A stretch of 64,000 bases of DNA from Alishewanella jeotgali KCTC 22429 (GCF_000245735.1 NZ_AHTH01000022.1:21018-85017), one strand, 5' to 3'. Counted from the first letter of the stretch, positions 37,827 through 46,570 are shown. The notes: generated by a model from the sequence alone, not told the origin. Translations and numbers: made by a program.

Positions 37827-39386
37827 TTACTGCGGATAACCGGTGATCTCGCGGATTTTCTGATACAGCGGCTTTAACTGGCGGTACATTTTTAAATACA
37901 CCTCGCGATACAGGCGTTGGTATTGTGCCGCCACGGCTGGCTCTGGTAAAAAACGCTGCGGGCTTTGACACATCGCCTGCTGCGCCTGCCTGAAATCGGC
38001 ATAACGCTGTAATCCCACCATGGCAGTGATAGCAGCGCCCAGCGCTGAGGTTTCACTGGTATGCGGCCTTTCCACCGGTAAATTAAACACATTGGCAGTC
38101 AGCTGCAGAATCTGCTCGCTTTGCGCGCCGCCTCCCGATACCCGCAGCCGCTGCATCTTTACACCATTGCGACGCTCTAAACGCTCGCGGCCTTCGAGCA
38201 AGGCATAGGCCAAACCTTCAATCAGCGCCCGGTAGACATGAGCGCGCTGATGCACATCGCCAAAGCCAATTAAGGCGCCCTTGGCTTCAGGCCCGGGCTC
38301 GCGAATACCGGGTGACCAGTACGGCTGCAACATTAGCCCCATACTACCGGGTGGCACAGCTTTGAGTAGTTCATCAAACAGCTGCTCTGGCGCGATGCCC
38401 AGCACCGCCGCTTCCTGCTGCTCCTGCAAACCAAACTGGGTTTTAAACCAACTTACCAGCCAGAAGCCACGGTAAATCATCACTTCAGTATTGTAGAAAC
38501 CGGGTTGAGCCGCCGGGTAAGCCGGCAACCAGGGGCCGGGTTCTATATAGCGCCGATTGGCTGTGCTGATGGTGGCTGTAGTGCCATAGCTGATACAGCC
38601 GGTATCAGGCGTTAGACCACCAGAGCCCAAGACTTCGCAAGCCTTATCAGCAGCGGCAGCAAACAGCGGGATCCCGGCTGGCAGTCCCAACGCTTGCGCA
38701 GCGGTGCCGGTCAGCTTGCCCAATTCCGTGGCTGGGGGCTTTAATGGCGCCAACTGCGCTGGTTTTAACGATAATGCCTGCCACTTCCAGCTAAAACGGC
38801 TGGCCCAGCCCTGTTGTTGAAAGTCAAAGGGCAGGTAACCAACCTGGGCCGCACTGCAATCCACCAGCTCACCGGTGAGTTGTAAGGTCAGGTAACCGGA
38901 GAGTAAGACATAATGGGCGGTCTGTTGCCACAGTTGTGGCTGCTGCTCAGCGAGCCAGTTTGACGGCGCCCGGCGCTGAAAGCGCTCGACGATTGCGGTA
39001 ATACCCATTAGCCAGAACAGACTGCGCCAGCTACCAAGCCGGGGCAACACTGTGGCCGTGCGCTGATCTAACCACAGCATCGCCGGGCGAAGCGGCTGGC
39101 GGTCTTTATCCAGACAAATCATGGTGCCGCGTTGGGTGGTCAGCGTAACGGCCGCAATGTCGCTGGCAGCGACCGGACTGCGCTGCCACAAATCGGCACA
39201 GGCTGCGCTTAAGGCTTGCCAATACGCACTAACCGGCAACTCCGCCATACCGGGCTCAGGTGAGTGATACGGCGGCATCGCTTGCTGACCTTTAGCGATA
39301 ATATTGCCGCTGTCGTCAACAATAATGGCACGGACGCTTTGGGTACCAAAATCCAGCGCCAGGACATAGGTTGGGTTGCTGGCCAT
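37827..39386 (-). CDS. FGGY-family carbohydrate kinase
   Basis: A 519-residue sugar or polyol kinase. The N-terminal phosphate loop region is 'LALDFGTQSVRAIIVDDSGNII'. 'MLWLDQRT' and the C-terminal FGGY motif region 'RLRVSGGGAQSEQILQLTANVFNLPVERPHTSETSALGAAITA' are typical. 'YGTTATIST' is the second nucleotide contact. The substrate cannot be assigned; xylulose-like kinases are the nearest feel. No transporter or isomerase is adjacent, so the context gives little help. Confidence 0.85.
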   Translation of the reverse strand: MASNPTYVLALDFGTQSVRAIIVDDSGNIIAKGQQAMPPYHSPEPGMAELPVSAYWQALSAACADLWQRSPVAASDIAAVTLTTQRGTMICLDKDRQPLRPAMLWLDQRTATVLPRLGSWRSLFWLMGITAIVERFQRRAPSNWLAEQQPQLWQQTAHYVLLSGYLTLQLTGELVDCSAAQVGYLPFDFQQQGWASRFSWKWQALSLKPAQLAPLKPPATELGKLTGTAAQALGLPAGIPLFAAAADKACEVLGSGGLTPDTGCISYGTTATISTANRRYIEPGPWLPAYPAAQPGFYNTEVMIYRGFWLVSWFKTQFGLQEQQEAAVLGIAPEQLFDELLKAVPPGSMGLMLQPYWSPGIREPGPEAKGALIGFGDVHQRAHVYRALIEGLAYALLEGRERLERRNGVKMQRLRVSGGGAQSEQILQLTANVFNLPVERPHTSETSALGAAITAMVGLQRYADFRQAQQAMCQSPQRFLPEPAVAAQYQRLYREVYLKMYRQLKPLYQKIREITGYPQ

Positions 39387-39582
39387 AGTTCTCGTTATTA
39401 TCTGCCTGCTAAAACCTCACTCTAACCACAGATAATCTGAGGGTCAATTCAGCAATTAGACTTGATATTAAGCGATGCTAACCCGATATCGGCAAAGTTG
39501 TACCTAATTTATCTAAATGCCTGGTCAGTTGCTGCAGCAGCGGCGCAGACCAGACACCGGAACTGGCAGCAGGAGCGCGAAA

Positions 39583-40245
39583 ATGCAACATATAGTGATC
39601 ACTGGGGGTAATAAAGGTATTGGGCTGGCGCTGGTAAAACAGCTGCTGGCGCGTGGCAATCTGGTCAGTGTGTTATGCCGCAATAGCTCAGACGAGCTGG
39701 AGCAAAGTGGTGCTACCGTCTATAGCGGCATTGAGCTCAGCGACAACCGGCAACTGCAGCAACTGGCCGGCAAGTTCGCTGCCAACAGTATCGACTTACT
39801 GATCAACAACGCCGGGATCTTTAGCAATGAAACGCTGGACGACTTTGATCTGACCCGGATCCAACAACAGTTCCAGGTTGATGCACTGGCACCACTGGCA
39901 CTCAGTCAACTGTTACTGCCGGCCATCAAAAACGGCGGCAAAATTGCCATGATCACCAGCCGCATGGGCTCCATCAGTGATAACGGTTCGGGTGCTTACT
40001 ATGGCTACCGCATGGCAAAGGCCGCACTGAATGCCGGCAGTGTCTCTCTGGCCCGTGATCTAGCGCCACGTAACATTTATGTCGGTATTTACCATCCCGG
40101 ATTTGTGCAAACCCAGATGGTTGGTTTTGCCGGTGATATCAGCCCGGATGAAGCCGCCAGCCGGATAATTCAGCGCATCAATGAGCTGGATGCCAGTCGC
40201 AGTGGCCGATTTTTTCACAGTAACGGCAGCGAGTTACCCTGGTAA
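39583..40245 (+). CDS. SDR-family NAD(P)-dependent oxidoreductase
   Basis: A 220-residue short-chain dehydrogenase. The cofactor loop is 'ITGGNKGIGLALVKQLL' (TGxxxGIG), then 'LLINNAGIFS' (NNAG), catalytic Ser in 'MITSRMGSIS' and YxxxK in 'YYGYRMAKAALNAG'. It resembles the C-factor-like SDR group. ATG at 39583 is preceded by AGGAG; the open frame upstream to 39517 has no support. The substrate is unknown. Confidence 0.88.
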   Translation: MQHIVITGGNKGIGLALVKQLLARGNLVSVLCRNSSDELEQSGATVYSGIELSDNRQLQQLAGKFAANSIDLLINNAGIFSNETLDDFDLTRIQQQFQVDALAPLALSQLLLPAIKNGGKIAMITSRMGSISDNGSGAYYGYRMAKAALNAGSVSLARDLAPRNIYVGIYHPGFVQTQMVGFAGDISPDEAASRIIQRINELDASRSGRFFHSNGSELPW

Positions 40246-40337
40246 TAGCGGTTTATCCGGCGAACTGTGTACCGCAATAAGGTTAATCCGTTGTTCATCT
40301 TTGTATGTTAGAAATGATTTTTTCTATCTTTTTGTAA

Positions 40338-40361
40338 AGGAGCGGTGCCAGCACCGCTCCT
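40338..40361. terminator. Perfect hairpin between the SDR gene and the wzi-like gene
   Basis: A 10-bp perfect stem (AGGAGCGGTG / CACCGCTCCT) with a CCAG loop, 23 nt upstream of the wzi-like ATG. The downstream sequence TGCCGTCCTATTATGGTTTTTT is only partly T-rich. It could terminate the SDR transcript or act as a leader hairpin for the next gene. Confidence 0.5.
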
Positions 40362-41655
40362 GCCGTCCTATTATGGTTTTTTCATGAAATATCTGATTTG
40401 TCTGGCGCTATTGATTGCACCACCTGCCTTCGCTAAATGGTGGATTGAACCTAGTGAACTTGCCGTCAGGGCTGACTTGCAGTTTCTGGCCGATCACCGC
40501 TTATTGTCACAACCCCTGAACACCTATCCGTTAGTATGGTCAGCTATCGCAACAGAATTGCAGGCGCTGGATCCACAATCGCTGAGTACCCGGCAACAAG
40601 CCGCCAGACAACGTTTGCTGGCAGCATGGCAACAAGATCAGCAGCTCGGCTTTAGTTATCAGGTAGATGCGGCAACCAGCGAAAACCGCTTTTACAGCTT
40701 TGGCGACCATTTCCGCGACAAAGCCGCTGTCCAAGTGCGTTATCAGTTCAGCAGCCAACATCTGAGCGGTAAACTTGCCGCCGCAACCACAACCCGGGGC
40801 GATGAAGGACAACGCTGGCGTGCAGACGATAGCTACCTCGCTGCCAGGCTGGGTAACTGGATTATCAGTGCCGGCAGTCTGGACCGCTACTGGGGGCCAT
40901 CCTGGGATACCTCGTTACAACTTAGCCAGAATGCCAGGCCTGTACCCATGCTCAGCCTGACCCGTTACAACTCGGAGGCTCTGGATCTGCCGCTGCTACG
41001 CTGGCTGGGCCCCTGGACCTTTACTACCGGCTTTGGGCAGTTAGAGGGCGAACGGGCCATCCCAAATGCCAGGCTCTGGGCAGCACGGGCTTCCGCCAAG
41101 CCGTTAGCAGGTCTGGAAATTGGCACCTCCTGGTCTATGCTGTGGGGGGGCGAAGGTTATGGCAATGGCCTCTCAGATTGGTGGCAGGATTTATTTCAAG
41201 GCGGCAGTGAGCAAGGCACTGAAAATATGCTGGCCGGTTATGATATCCGCTGGTCGGATGTTATCGCAGGCGTGCCTTACGGCCTCTATGCTCAGGTCAC
41301 CGCTGAAGACTTTCACCGCGAAAAACGGCGCCTGATTAACACCGCCTTTCTGCTCGGCGCGGATATCTACGTGGAGGCGCTGGATAGCCGCATCTACCTG
41401 GAATTTTCCGATACCAAGGTCGGCTGCTCAGCCGAGAGCCGCAAGCTGTATAACTGCCTGTATGAACATAGCTTTCACCTCGATGGCTACCGCTATCACC
41501 GACAAAGCCTTGGCAGCACCTATGATAATGATGCCCTGACCTGGGTCGCCGGCATTATTACGCCACTGGCAACTCAGATCAGCTGGCATAACAAAGTTCG
41601 CTGGCTACGCCTGAATCTTGATGGTCTTGATCTGAGTGAACCCGGTGGCAACAAG

Positions 41656-41665
41656 GTGTCACCCG
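41656..41665. repeat. Target-site duplication, left copy (GTGTCACCCG)
   Basis: The 10-bp direct repeat GTGTCACCCG flanks the ISAs1-family element and recurs at 42908-42917. It belongs to the Wzi-like coding sequence and is duplicated by insertion. Confidence 0.9.
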
Positions 41666-42907
41666 CAGGGCGAGATCGCGAACGTTTTTTAAACAATAAA
41701 CGATCAGTTTGACGATCTGATCTAGTTGTGATCATATACTCCTTTTTTGGGAGCATGCCATGTACCTTGAACTCTTTACTACACACTTTGACACCATCAT
41801 CGACAACCGTCAGTCTGCAAAAGTTACCTATCCTTTATCTGATGTTTTATTCGTGACCTTATGTGGCGTGATTGCAGGCGCAGAGGGATGGTCGGAGATC
41901 CATGATTATGCTAAAGGTCATCACGAGTGGTTTCAGAAACAAGGTTTTTTAAGTGATGGCGTCCCGGTAGATGACACGATAGCGCGTATTATTTCCAAAA
42001 TTGCTCCGGAACAATTCAGGCAATGTTTTATCGACTGGATGCAAGCGGTGCACAAGCTAACGCAGGGAGAAGTGATTGCCATAGATGGCAAAACGCTACG
42101 TAGCTCTTATGCACCAGAAGACAGAAAATCGACCATCCATATGGTGAACGCCTTTGCTTGTGCGAACAAAGTGGTGTTGGGGCAGCTGAAGACCGTGGAA
42201 AAATCGAATGAAATCACAGCCATCCCAGAGCTGATTCGATTGCTGGATATTGAAGGCGCCCTGGTTTCAATAGATGCGATGGGATGTCAAACGGCGATAG
42301 CAGAGCAAGTGATAGAGGGGAATGGGGATTATCTGTTGGCGCTTAAGGCAAACCAGGGAACGTTATACAACGCAGTAGAAGCGTTATTTGCCGGGCAACG
42401 AAGTCGCCCTCTTGATGGGATTGTCATAGAAAAGAACCGAGGCCGAATAGAAGCAAGAAGTTACCATGTAAAAGACGCCAGCGAACTGAAGGGAAACTTT
42501 AGTAAATGGGTTGGTCTGCAAACCGTTGGAATGAATCTAAGTTACCGGGAAGTAAAAGGAAAAAAATCGGAACTCACTTATCGTTACTACATCAGTTCAG
42601 CCAAGCTGAACGAAGTACAGTTAGCCGAGGCGGTTAGAGCTCATTGGGCCGTTGAAAATAGCCTACATTGGGTGCTGGATGTCAGCATGAAAGAAGATGC
42701 TTGCCAGATTTATCAGAATCACGCGGCGGAAAACTGGTCAATACTACGGCAATGGTCTTTAAATATGCTAAGAGCAGAGCCATCGAAAGGCAGCATCCCC
42801 GCAAAACAAAAACGTGCCTGGATGAAAACGGATTATTTGGAAGATGTCTTAAAAGCTGGTTTCAGCAGCAGAGTGTTTGAAAATTAAACACTCATGCGGG
42901 AGCCCTG
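41666..42907 (+). mobile_element. ISAs1-family insertion sequence, 1242 bp
   Basis: The element begins CAGGGC and ends GCCCTG, the terminal bases expected for ISAs1 elements, and is flanked by a perfect 10-bp direct repeat. It carries one intact transposase gene. The inverted repeats are only short and imperfect beyond the terminal six bases. The duplication is unmutated, so the insertion is probably recent. Confidence 0.9.
41760..42887 (+). CDS. ISAs1-family transposase
   Basis: A 375-residue DDE transposase of the H-repeat/ISAs1 type. The N-terminal DDE_Tnp_1-associated domain shows 'SDVLFVTLCGVIAGAEGWSEIHDYAKGHHEWF'. The catalytic part contains 'VIAIDGKTLRSSY' (Asp), 'VSIDAMGCQTAIAEQV' (Asp) and 'RAHWAVENSLHWVLDVSMKEDAC' (Glu). 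The reading frame is intact, so the element may be active. Confidence 0.93.
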   Translation: MYLELFTTHFDTIIDNRQSAKVTYPLSDVLFVTLCGVIAGAEGWSEIHDYAKGHHEWFQKQGFLSDGVPVDDTIARIISKIAPEQFRQCFIDWMQAVHKLTQGEVIAIDGKTLRSSYAPEDRKSTIHMVNAFACANKVVLGQLKTVEKSNEITAIPELIRLLDIEGALVSIDAMGCQTAIAEQVIEGNGDYLLALKANQGTLYNAVEALFAGQRSRPLDGIVIEKNRGRIEARSYHVKDASELKGNFSKWVGLQTVGMNLSYREVKGKKSELTYRYYISSAKLNEVQLAEAVRAHWAVENSLHWVLDVSMKEDACQIYQNHAAENWSILRQWSLNMLRAEPSKGSIPAKQKRAWMKTDYLEDVLKAGFSSRVFEN

Positions 42908-42917
42908 GTGTCACCCG
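42908..42917. repeat. Target-site duplication, right copy (GTGTCACCCG)
   Basis: This is the second copy of the 10-bp repeat at 41656-41665. It lies directly before the stranded 3' end of the Wzi-like gene. Confidence 0.9.
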
Positions 42918-43118
42918 GCAGGTACGAGCAGGTGCTACAGGCGCAAACGACTTATCAGTATCAGTTGCAGGATGGCAAGCTGAGCATCACAGCCGCGCTG
43001 ACACATCGCCACTGGCCGGGCATTGCTAAAGGTGATCGTATCGAGCCGGCGTTAGCGCTAAGCTGGGAAGGCCGGTTCTGACTGGCATCACAGCGGTATC
43101 GCTACCGATGCCGGACAA

Positions 43119-43152
43119 GCCAGTACTGCCGGGTTGGGACGGCAGTGCTGGC
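43119..43152. terminator. Hairpin between wzi-like remnant and lipoprotein gene
   Basis: A 13-bp stem (GCCAGTACTGCCG / CGGCAGTGCTGGC) with one non-Watson-Crick pair and an 8-nt loop lies between two convergent genes. It probably terminates both, though neither side has a strong T tract. Confidence 0.55.
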
Positions 43153-43162
43153 CTGAATCTGA

Positions 43163-43645
43163 TCAGTGTTTAGCGTCGAGGATTTTTTGCAGCTCCAGTA
43201 GTTGTTCTTTGTTCAGCTCCGCGCTTTCCAGCAGCCGTTTAATTGCTTCAAAGCGGTGGCCGGCAGCTTCGGCGCGAATTTTGATGATTTTTTGCTCCAG
43301 CGGTTGACCATCCGCATCCAGCACCATTACCCGCCGGACACCATTCTCCTCAATGATTTCGACATTTTTTGGCAACGGCGGCAACGGCGGTAACGGCGCC
43401 TTTGCCAGCAGCGCTTCCAGCCGTGCCGCCTGCTCCGGTGCTAACTCTTGCAATAAGGCTTGCCACTCAGCGCTTTCCCGCCAGTTGCTACCGCTAAAAC
43501 GTAGCTCGCGCTTCTCGCCATCCTGCAGCACCACAATGCGGGTTTCCTGCGCTTTGCTCACTTCCGGGGCCGGCTCTGCCTGAGCTTTTGGCAGGGCACA
43601 GCCGGTTAATAGGGCGATCAGGGTCGCCAATAGGGTCTGACGCAT
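43163..43645 (-). CDS. Lipoprotein sharing a module with the adjacent kinase sensor
   Basis: A 160-residue predicted lipoprotein (signal peptide, lipobox LTGC, Cys about 16). I do not recognise the family. Residues 79-100 read 'LLAKAPLPPLPPLPKNVEI' and onward, closely matching residues 58-82 of the periplasmic domain of the histidine kinase encoded divergently at 43909. After that both continue with a short beta-like stretch and a charged helix. The Pro-Leu stretch is encoded by three 9-bp repeats. AGGAGG precedes the ATG. A role in sensing or modulating that two-component system is inferred. Confidence 0.75.
   Translation of the reverse strand: MRQTLLATLIALLTGCALPKAQAEPAPEVSKAQETRIVVLQDGEKRELRFSGSNWRESAEWQALLQELAPEQAARLEALLAKAPLPPLPPLPKNVEIIEENGVRRVMVLDADGQPLEQKIIKIRAEAAGHRFEAIKRLLESAELNKEQLLELQKILDAKH
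43371..43397. repeat. Three tandem 9-bp repeats inside the lipoprotein gene
   Basis: GGCAACGGC, GGCAACGGC and GGTAACGGC lie head to tail and encode the repeated Leu-Pro-Pro segment of the lipoprotein. Copy number could vary in frame without disrupting the gene. Confidence 0.8.
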
Positions 43646-43679
43646 AACAATTCCTCCTGTTGATCGGGCCAGCTGCTAA

Positions 43680-43695
43680 TGAAAGTTTAATGCCA
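43680..43695 (-). promoter_or_regulatory. Weak sigma-54-like promoter candidate for the lipoprotein gene
   Basis: On the minus strand TGGCATTAAACTTTCA aligns with the -24/-12 consensus (TGGCA, then TT). However, the invariant G of the -12 GC is a T. The start site would fall about 25 nt before the ATG. The neighbouring response regulator is a sigma-54 activator, which is the only reason to take this imperfect match seriously. Confidence 0.25.
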
Positions 43696-43799
43696 GAATT
43701 TTTATCTTTTTAATTCAACATCTTAAAATGAAACCTTTACCGAACATCCCGATATCGGCACATCAGTTTCCCCATTTCGGCAGATCCGCAACAGTCTCT

Positions 43800-43829
43800 T
43801 TGACAACACTCTCGCTAAACAGCTGATTA
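43800..43829 (+). promoter_or_regulatory. Possible sigma-70 promoter of the histidine kinase operon
   Basis: A perfect TTGACA (-35) at 43800-43805 is followed at 18 nt by TGATTA, a poor -10. It lies about 80 nt before the kinase ATG. This is a sequence guess only. Confidence 0.3.
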
Positions 43830-43868
43830 AGCTTATAAATTTCTTGCTGGGCAAAGTGGTATAAGCTT
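43829..43868. repeat. Inverted repeat upstream of the histidine kinase gene
   Basis: AAGCTTATA at 43829-43837 and its exact reverse complement TATAAGCTT at 43860-43868 are separated by 22 nt in the region between the lipoprotein and kinase genes. The centre-to-centre distance of about 31 bp (three helical turns) would suit two half-sites of a regulator. Confidence 0.4.
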
Positions 43869-43908
43869 TGTAAGCTAAAACTATTCTCAAAGTACGCAGG
43901 ACCTCGTT

Positions 43909-45243
43909 ATGTCAATCCGCTGGGCGCTGAGCCTGGGTATCATTTGTTTGCTGGCGTTAATGGCGCTTGGCCAAATTTGGCTGTTACAACGGCTGGAAAG
44001 TCAGCTGGCACAGCAGGTTACAGAACAAAGTACTGAAATCACCCGGGTGGTGTTATCGCAAACTGCTGCTAACCTGGAACTATTGGCAAAGGCGCCACTG
44101 CCACCTGAGCCGCCGGTTCCCGCTACGCGGCCAAGACTGGAAATTATTGAAATTGAACATCAGGGTAAACAGCTGGATGTCCGGCTGATCAATGATCAGA
44201 TGCGCCAGGCCGAGCTGGCACGCGAGGCAGCGCAGCGTATTCGCACCCAAATTCAACCTGAACAAATAAAACAACAACTGGAACAGTTGCAACTACGCCG
44301 CCAGCAAGCGAGAAGTACGCCGCTGTTAGCCGAATTTAGCCGCTACGCGATGCTGCTGATCGTCAGTACCACCTTACTGGCGATACTGATAGCACTACTA
44401 CTGGGGCATCGTCTGATTAAGCCGTTACAGCATCTGGTACAGGGGTTTCGGGCTTTACAGCAAGGTCAGCTTGGACAGCAGGTGCCGGTCAGCGGCTTAA
44501 GCGAGTACCGTTATGTTAGCGACCAGTTTAACCAGATGAGTGTCCGGCTGGCCGAACTGGCCGAGCAAAGCCAACGGCTGCAACAGCAACAACATCTGGC
44601 GGAGCTGGGCGAAATCAGCCGCGGCATGGTGCATGCGCTACGCAACCCGCTGCATACCCTGAACCTGTTACTGGAGCAGGTTGCCAGCAGTGATGACCCT
44701 GCGTTACGTCAACGCTTAACTGAACAGGCCGAGCGCAAGATGCAGCATATCAACCGCAGCCTGACCGCAATGCTGACGCTAAGCTGTGCCGATATTGAGC
44801 GCAGTAAGCTGGTGGCGCTAAAGCCGGTACTACAGGACTTACTACTGGAATTTAGCTCAGACCAGAGCCGGATCCGCTTAGCCGGTGATCTGGAGGCGCG
44901 GTTGCCGGGCGCAGAAACTGAGCTTAGAACCATTTTACATTCGTTACTGGCCAACGCCGTTGAGGCCAGCCCGCCTGGCGGCGAGATTACGATTGAGGTC
45001 AGGGAGCAGCCAACCGCACTGCAAATTCAGATCCGGGATCAGGGCCCAGGGCTGGATCCGGCTATTGCCAGCCGCTTATTTCAGCCACATTGTTCCGGCA
45101 AAGCCGAAGGGGCTGGCATGGGGCTGTACCTGTGTAGCCGTTTACTTAAACTCTATTATCAGGGCGAAGTGCAGTTACACAATCACCCACAAGGCGGCTG
45201 CGTGGCGACACTCACCTTTCACAGGACACAACAGCATGACTGA
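43909..45243 (+). CDS. Sensor histidine kinase (NtrC-partner type)
   Basis: A 444-residue membrane kinase. TM1 is about 7-27 and the periplasmic sensor about 28-145, which contains the Pro-rich segment shared with the divergent lipoprotein. TM2 is about 146-166, followed by HAMP. The HisKA domain has the phosphorylated His in 'GMVHALRNPLHTLNLLLEQV' (H242). The ATPase domain has N box 'LLANAVEASPPGG', 'DQGPGLDP' and 'GAGMGLYLC'. Its end overlaps the response regulator gene by 8 nt. The signal is unknown. Confidence 0.92.
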   Translation: MSIRWALSLGIICLLALMALGQIWLLQRLESQLAQQVTEQSTEITRVVLSQTAANLELLAKAPLPPEPPVPATRPRLEIIEIEHQGKQLDVRLINDQMRQAELAREAAQRIRTQIQPEQIKQQLEQLQLRRQQARSTPLLAEFSRYAMLLIVSTTLLAILIALLLGHRLIKPLQHLVQGFRALQQGQLGQQVPVSGLSEYRYVSDQFNQMSVRLAELAEQSQRLQQQQHLAELGEISRGMVHALRNPLHTLNLLLEQVASSDDPALRQRLTEQAERKMQHINRSLTAMLTLSCADIERSKLVALKPVLQDLLLEFSSDQSRIRLAGDLEARLPGAETELRTILHSLLANAVEASPPGGEITIEVREQPTALQIQIRDQGPGLDPAIASRLFQPHCSGKAEGAGMGLYLCSRLLKLYYQGEVQLHNHPQGGCVATLTFHRTQQHD

Positions 45244-46570
45244 GCGGCTACTGGTAGTAGAAGATGATGCGCAGCAGCGTCAATTGCTGTGTGAGTTACT
45301 ACGCGCTGAGGATTATCAGGTACAGAGCGCTGACAGTGTCGAAACTGCGATTCTGGCCCTCAAGCAACAGCCGCTGGATTTGGTGCTATGTGACTGGAAA
45401 CTGGGTCAGGGCAGTGGCCTGCAGGTGCTGCAGTACCTGCGCCAGCATTATCCGCAGCTGGGCTTTGTGGTTGCTACGGCCTATGGCTCGGTCAGCCATG
45501 CGGTAGAAGCCATTCAGGCCGGTGCCGACGACTACCTGACCAAGCCGTTTAAACGGCAGGAGCTGTTGCTGGCAATCAGTAAGGGCCTCAGTGCCTGGCG
45601 GTTACGGCAGCAAAATCAACAACTCACCGAACAATTAAGCGAGCAACAGCAACTGGTGGAGCTGATTGGCCATGCGCCCTGTATGCAGCAGTTGTTTCAG
45701 CGCATCAATCGTATCAGCGCCAGCCACGCCACTGTGCTGATCAGCGGCGAAAGTGGTACCGGCAAAGAGCTGGCTGCCCGCGCGCTGCATCAGTTGTCGG
45801 GGCGCAAGGGTCCCTTTATCGCTATTAACTGCGGTGCGATTCCGGAACAACTGGCCGAGGCTGAGCTGTTCGGTGCCGAAAAAGGCGCCTATACCGGCGC
45901 TCATCAGAGTAAAGCCGGGAAATTTGAAGCCGCTAATGGCGGCACCCTGTTTCTGGATGAAGTGGCCGAGCTACCGGCTGCGCTGCAGGCCAAACTGTTG
46001 CGACTGCTACAGGAAGGTAAGGTCACCCGGCTGGGTAGTCATCAGGAAATTAGCCTGGATGTGCGGCTTATTGCAGCCAGCCATCAGGATCTGGCGCTGG
46101 CGGTGCAGGAAGGTCGCTTTCGGGAGGATTTGTTTTACCGCTTAAATGTGGTGCCACTGCACATGCCAGCGTTGCGCGAACGACGGGAAGATATCCCGCG
46201 ACTGATCCAGCATTTTTTACAAAAGAGCCAGCAACGCTATCAGCTGCCGGCAGCAGAGCTGAGTAAAACCGCGCTGCGCCAACTAATGGACTACCCCTGG
46301 CCCGGCAATGTGCGTGAACTGGCAAACCGTATTGAGCGCTTTGTATTACTGGCAGATGAGCGCGAGCTATTAGCCGATCTTAACACCGCAGCTACCGTCA
46401 GCAGCGGCTTTGTATTACCGGCGGAGGGCCTGAACTGGCAACAACATGAGCGCGACTGCCTGCTGCAGGCGTTATCGCGTAGCAACGGCAACCGCGCCCA
46501 GGCAGCCAAACTACTGCAGCTACCCTATAAAGCATTTTTGTACCGGCTGGAGAAATATCAGCTTGGCTAA
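45236..46570 (+). CDS. Sigma-54-dependent response regulator (NtrC family)
   Basis: A 444-residue activator. The receiver domain has the phosphoacceptor in 'LVLCDWKLGQGSG' (D53) and 'LTKPF'. The AAA+ domain has Walker A 'GESGTGKE', the sigma-54 contact loop as GAYTGA instead of the usual GAFTGA, and Walker B 'GGTLFLDE'. A C-terminal Fis-type HTH is seen in 'NGNRAQAAKLLQLPYKAFLYRLEKYQLG'. ATG at 45236 overlaps the kinase gene; the frame is open upstream but that part is antiparallel in meaning to the kinase. Targets are unknown; the divergent lipoprotein is a candidate. Confidence 0.93.
   Translation: MTERLLVVEDDAQQRQLLCELLRAEDYQVQSADSVETAILALKQQPLDLVLCDWKLGQGSGLQVLQYLRQHYPQLGFVVATAYGSVSHAVEAIQAGADDYLTKPFKRQELLLAISKGLSAWRLRQQNQQLTEQLSEQQQLVELIGHAPCMQQLFQRINRISASHATVLISGESGTGKELAARALHQLSGRKGPFIAINCGAIPEQLAEAELFGAEKGAYTGAHQSKAGKFEAANGGTLFLDEVAELPAALQAKLLRLLQEGKVTRLGSHQEISLDVRLIAASHQDLALAVQEGRFREDLFYRLNVVPLHMPALRERREDIPRLIQHFLQKSQQRYQLPAAELSKTALRQLMDYPWPGNVRELANRIERFVLLADERELLADLNTAATVSSGFVLPAEGLNWQQHERDCLLQALSRSNGNRAQAAKLLQLPYKAFLYRLEKYQLG

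Larger units (their letters stand above)
40384..43081 (+). pseudogene. Wzi-family capsule-assembly / outer-membrane protein gene split by an IS
   Basis: The 5' part encodes a signal peptide (MKYLICLALLIAPPAFA) and a Wzi-type beta-barrel with 'WIEPSELAVRADLQFLADHRLL' and 'SAGSLDRYWGPSWDTSLQLSQNARPVPMLSLTRY'. An ISAs1-family element interrupts it at 41666, giving a premature stop at 41712. The 3' remainder (42918-43081) continues 'GRYEQVLQAQTTYQYQLQDG' to 'LALSWEGRF' and a TGA. Removing the IS and one 10-bp duplication restores a single frame of 482 codons. Wzi proteins anchor capsule at the cell surface in enterobacteria; the role here is inferred. Confidence 0.88.

Noticed and set aside
44885..45235. 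Long upstream extension of the response regulator frame
   Set aside because: It lies inside the kinase ATPase domain in another frame and has no receiver-like sequence; the ATG at 45236 gives a normal receiver start.
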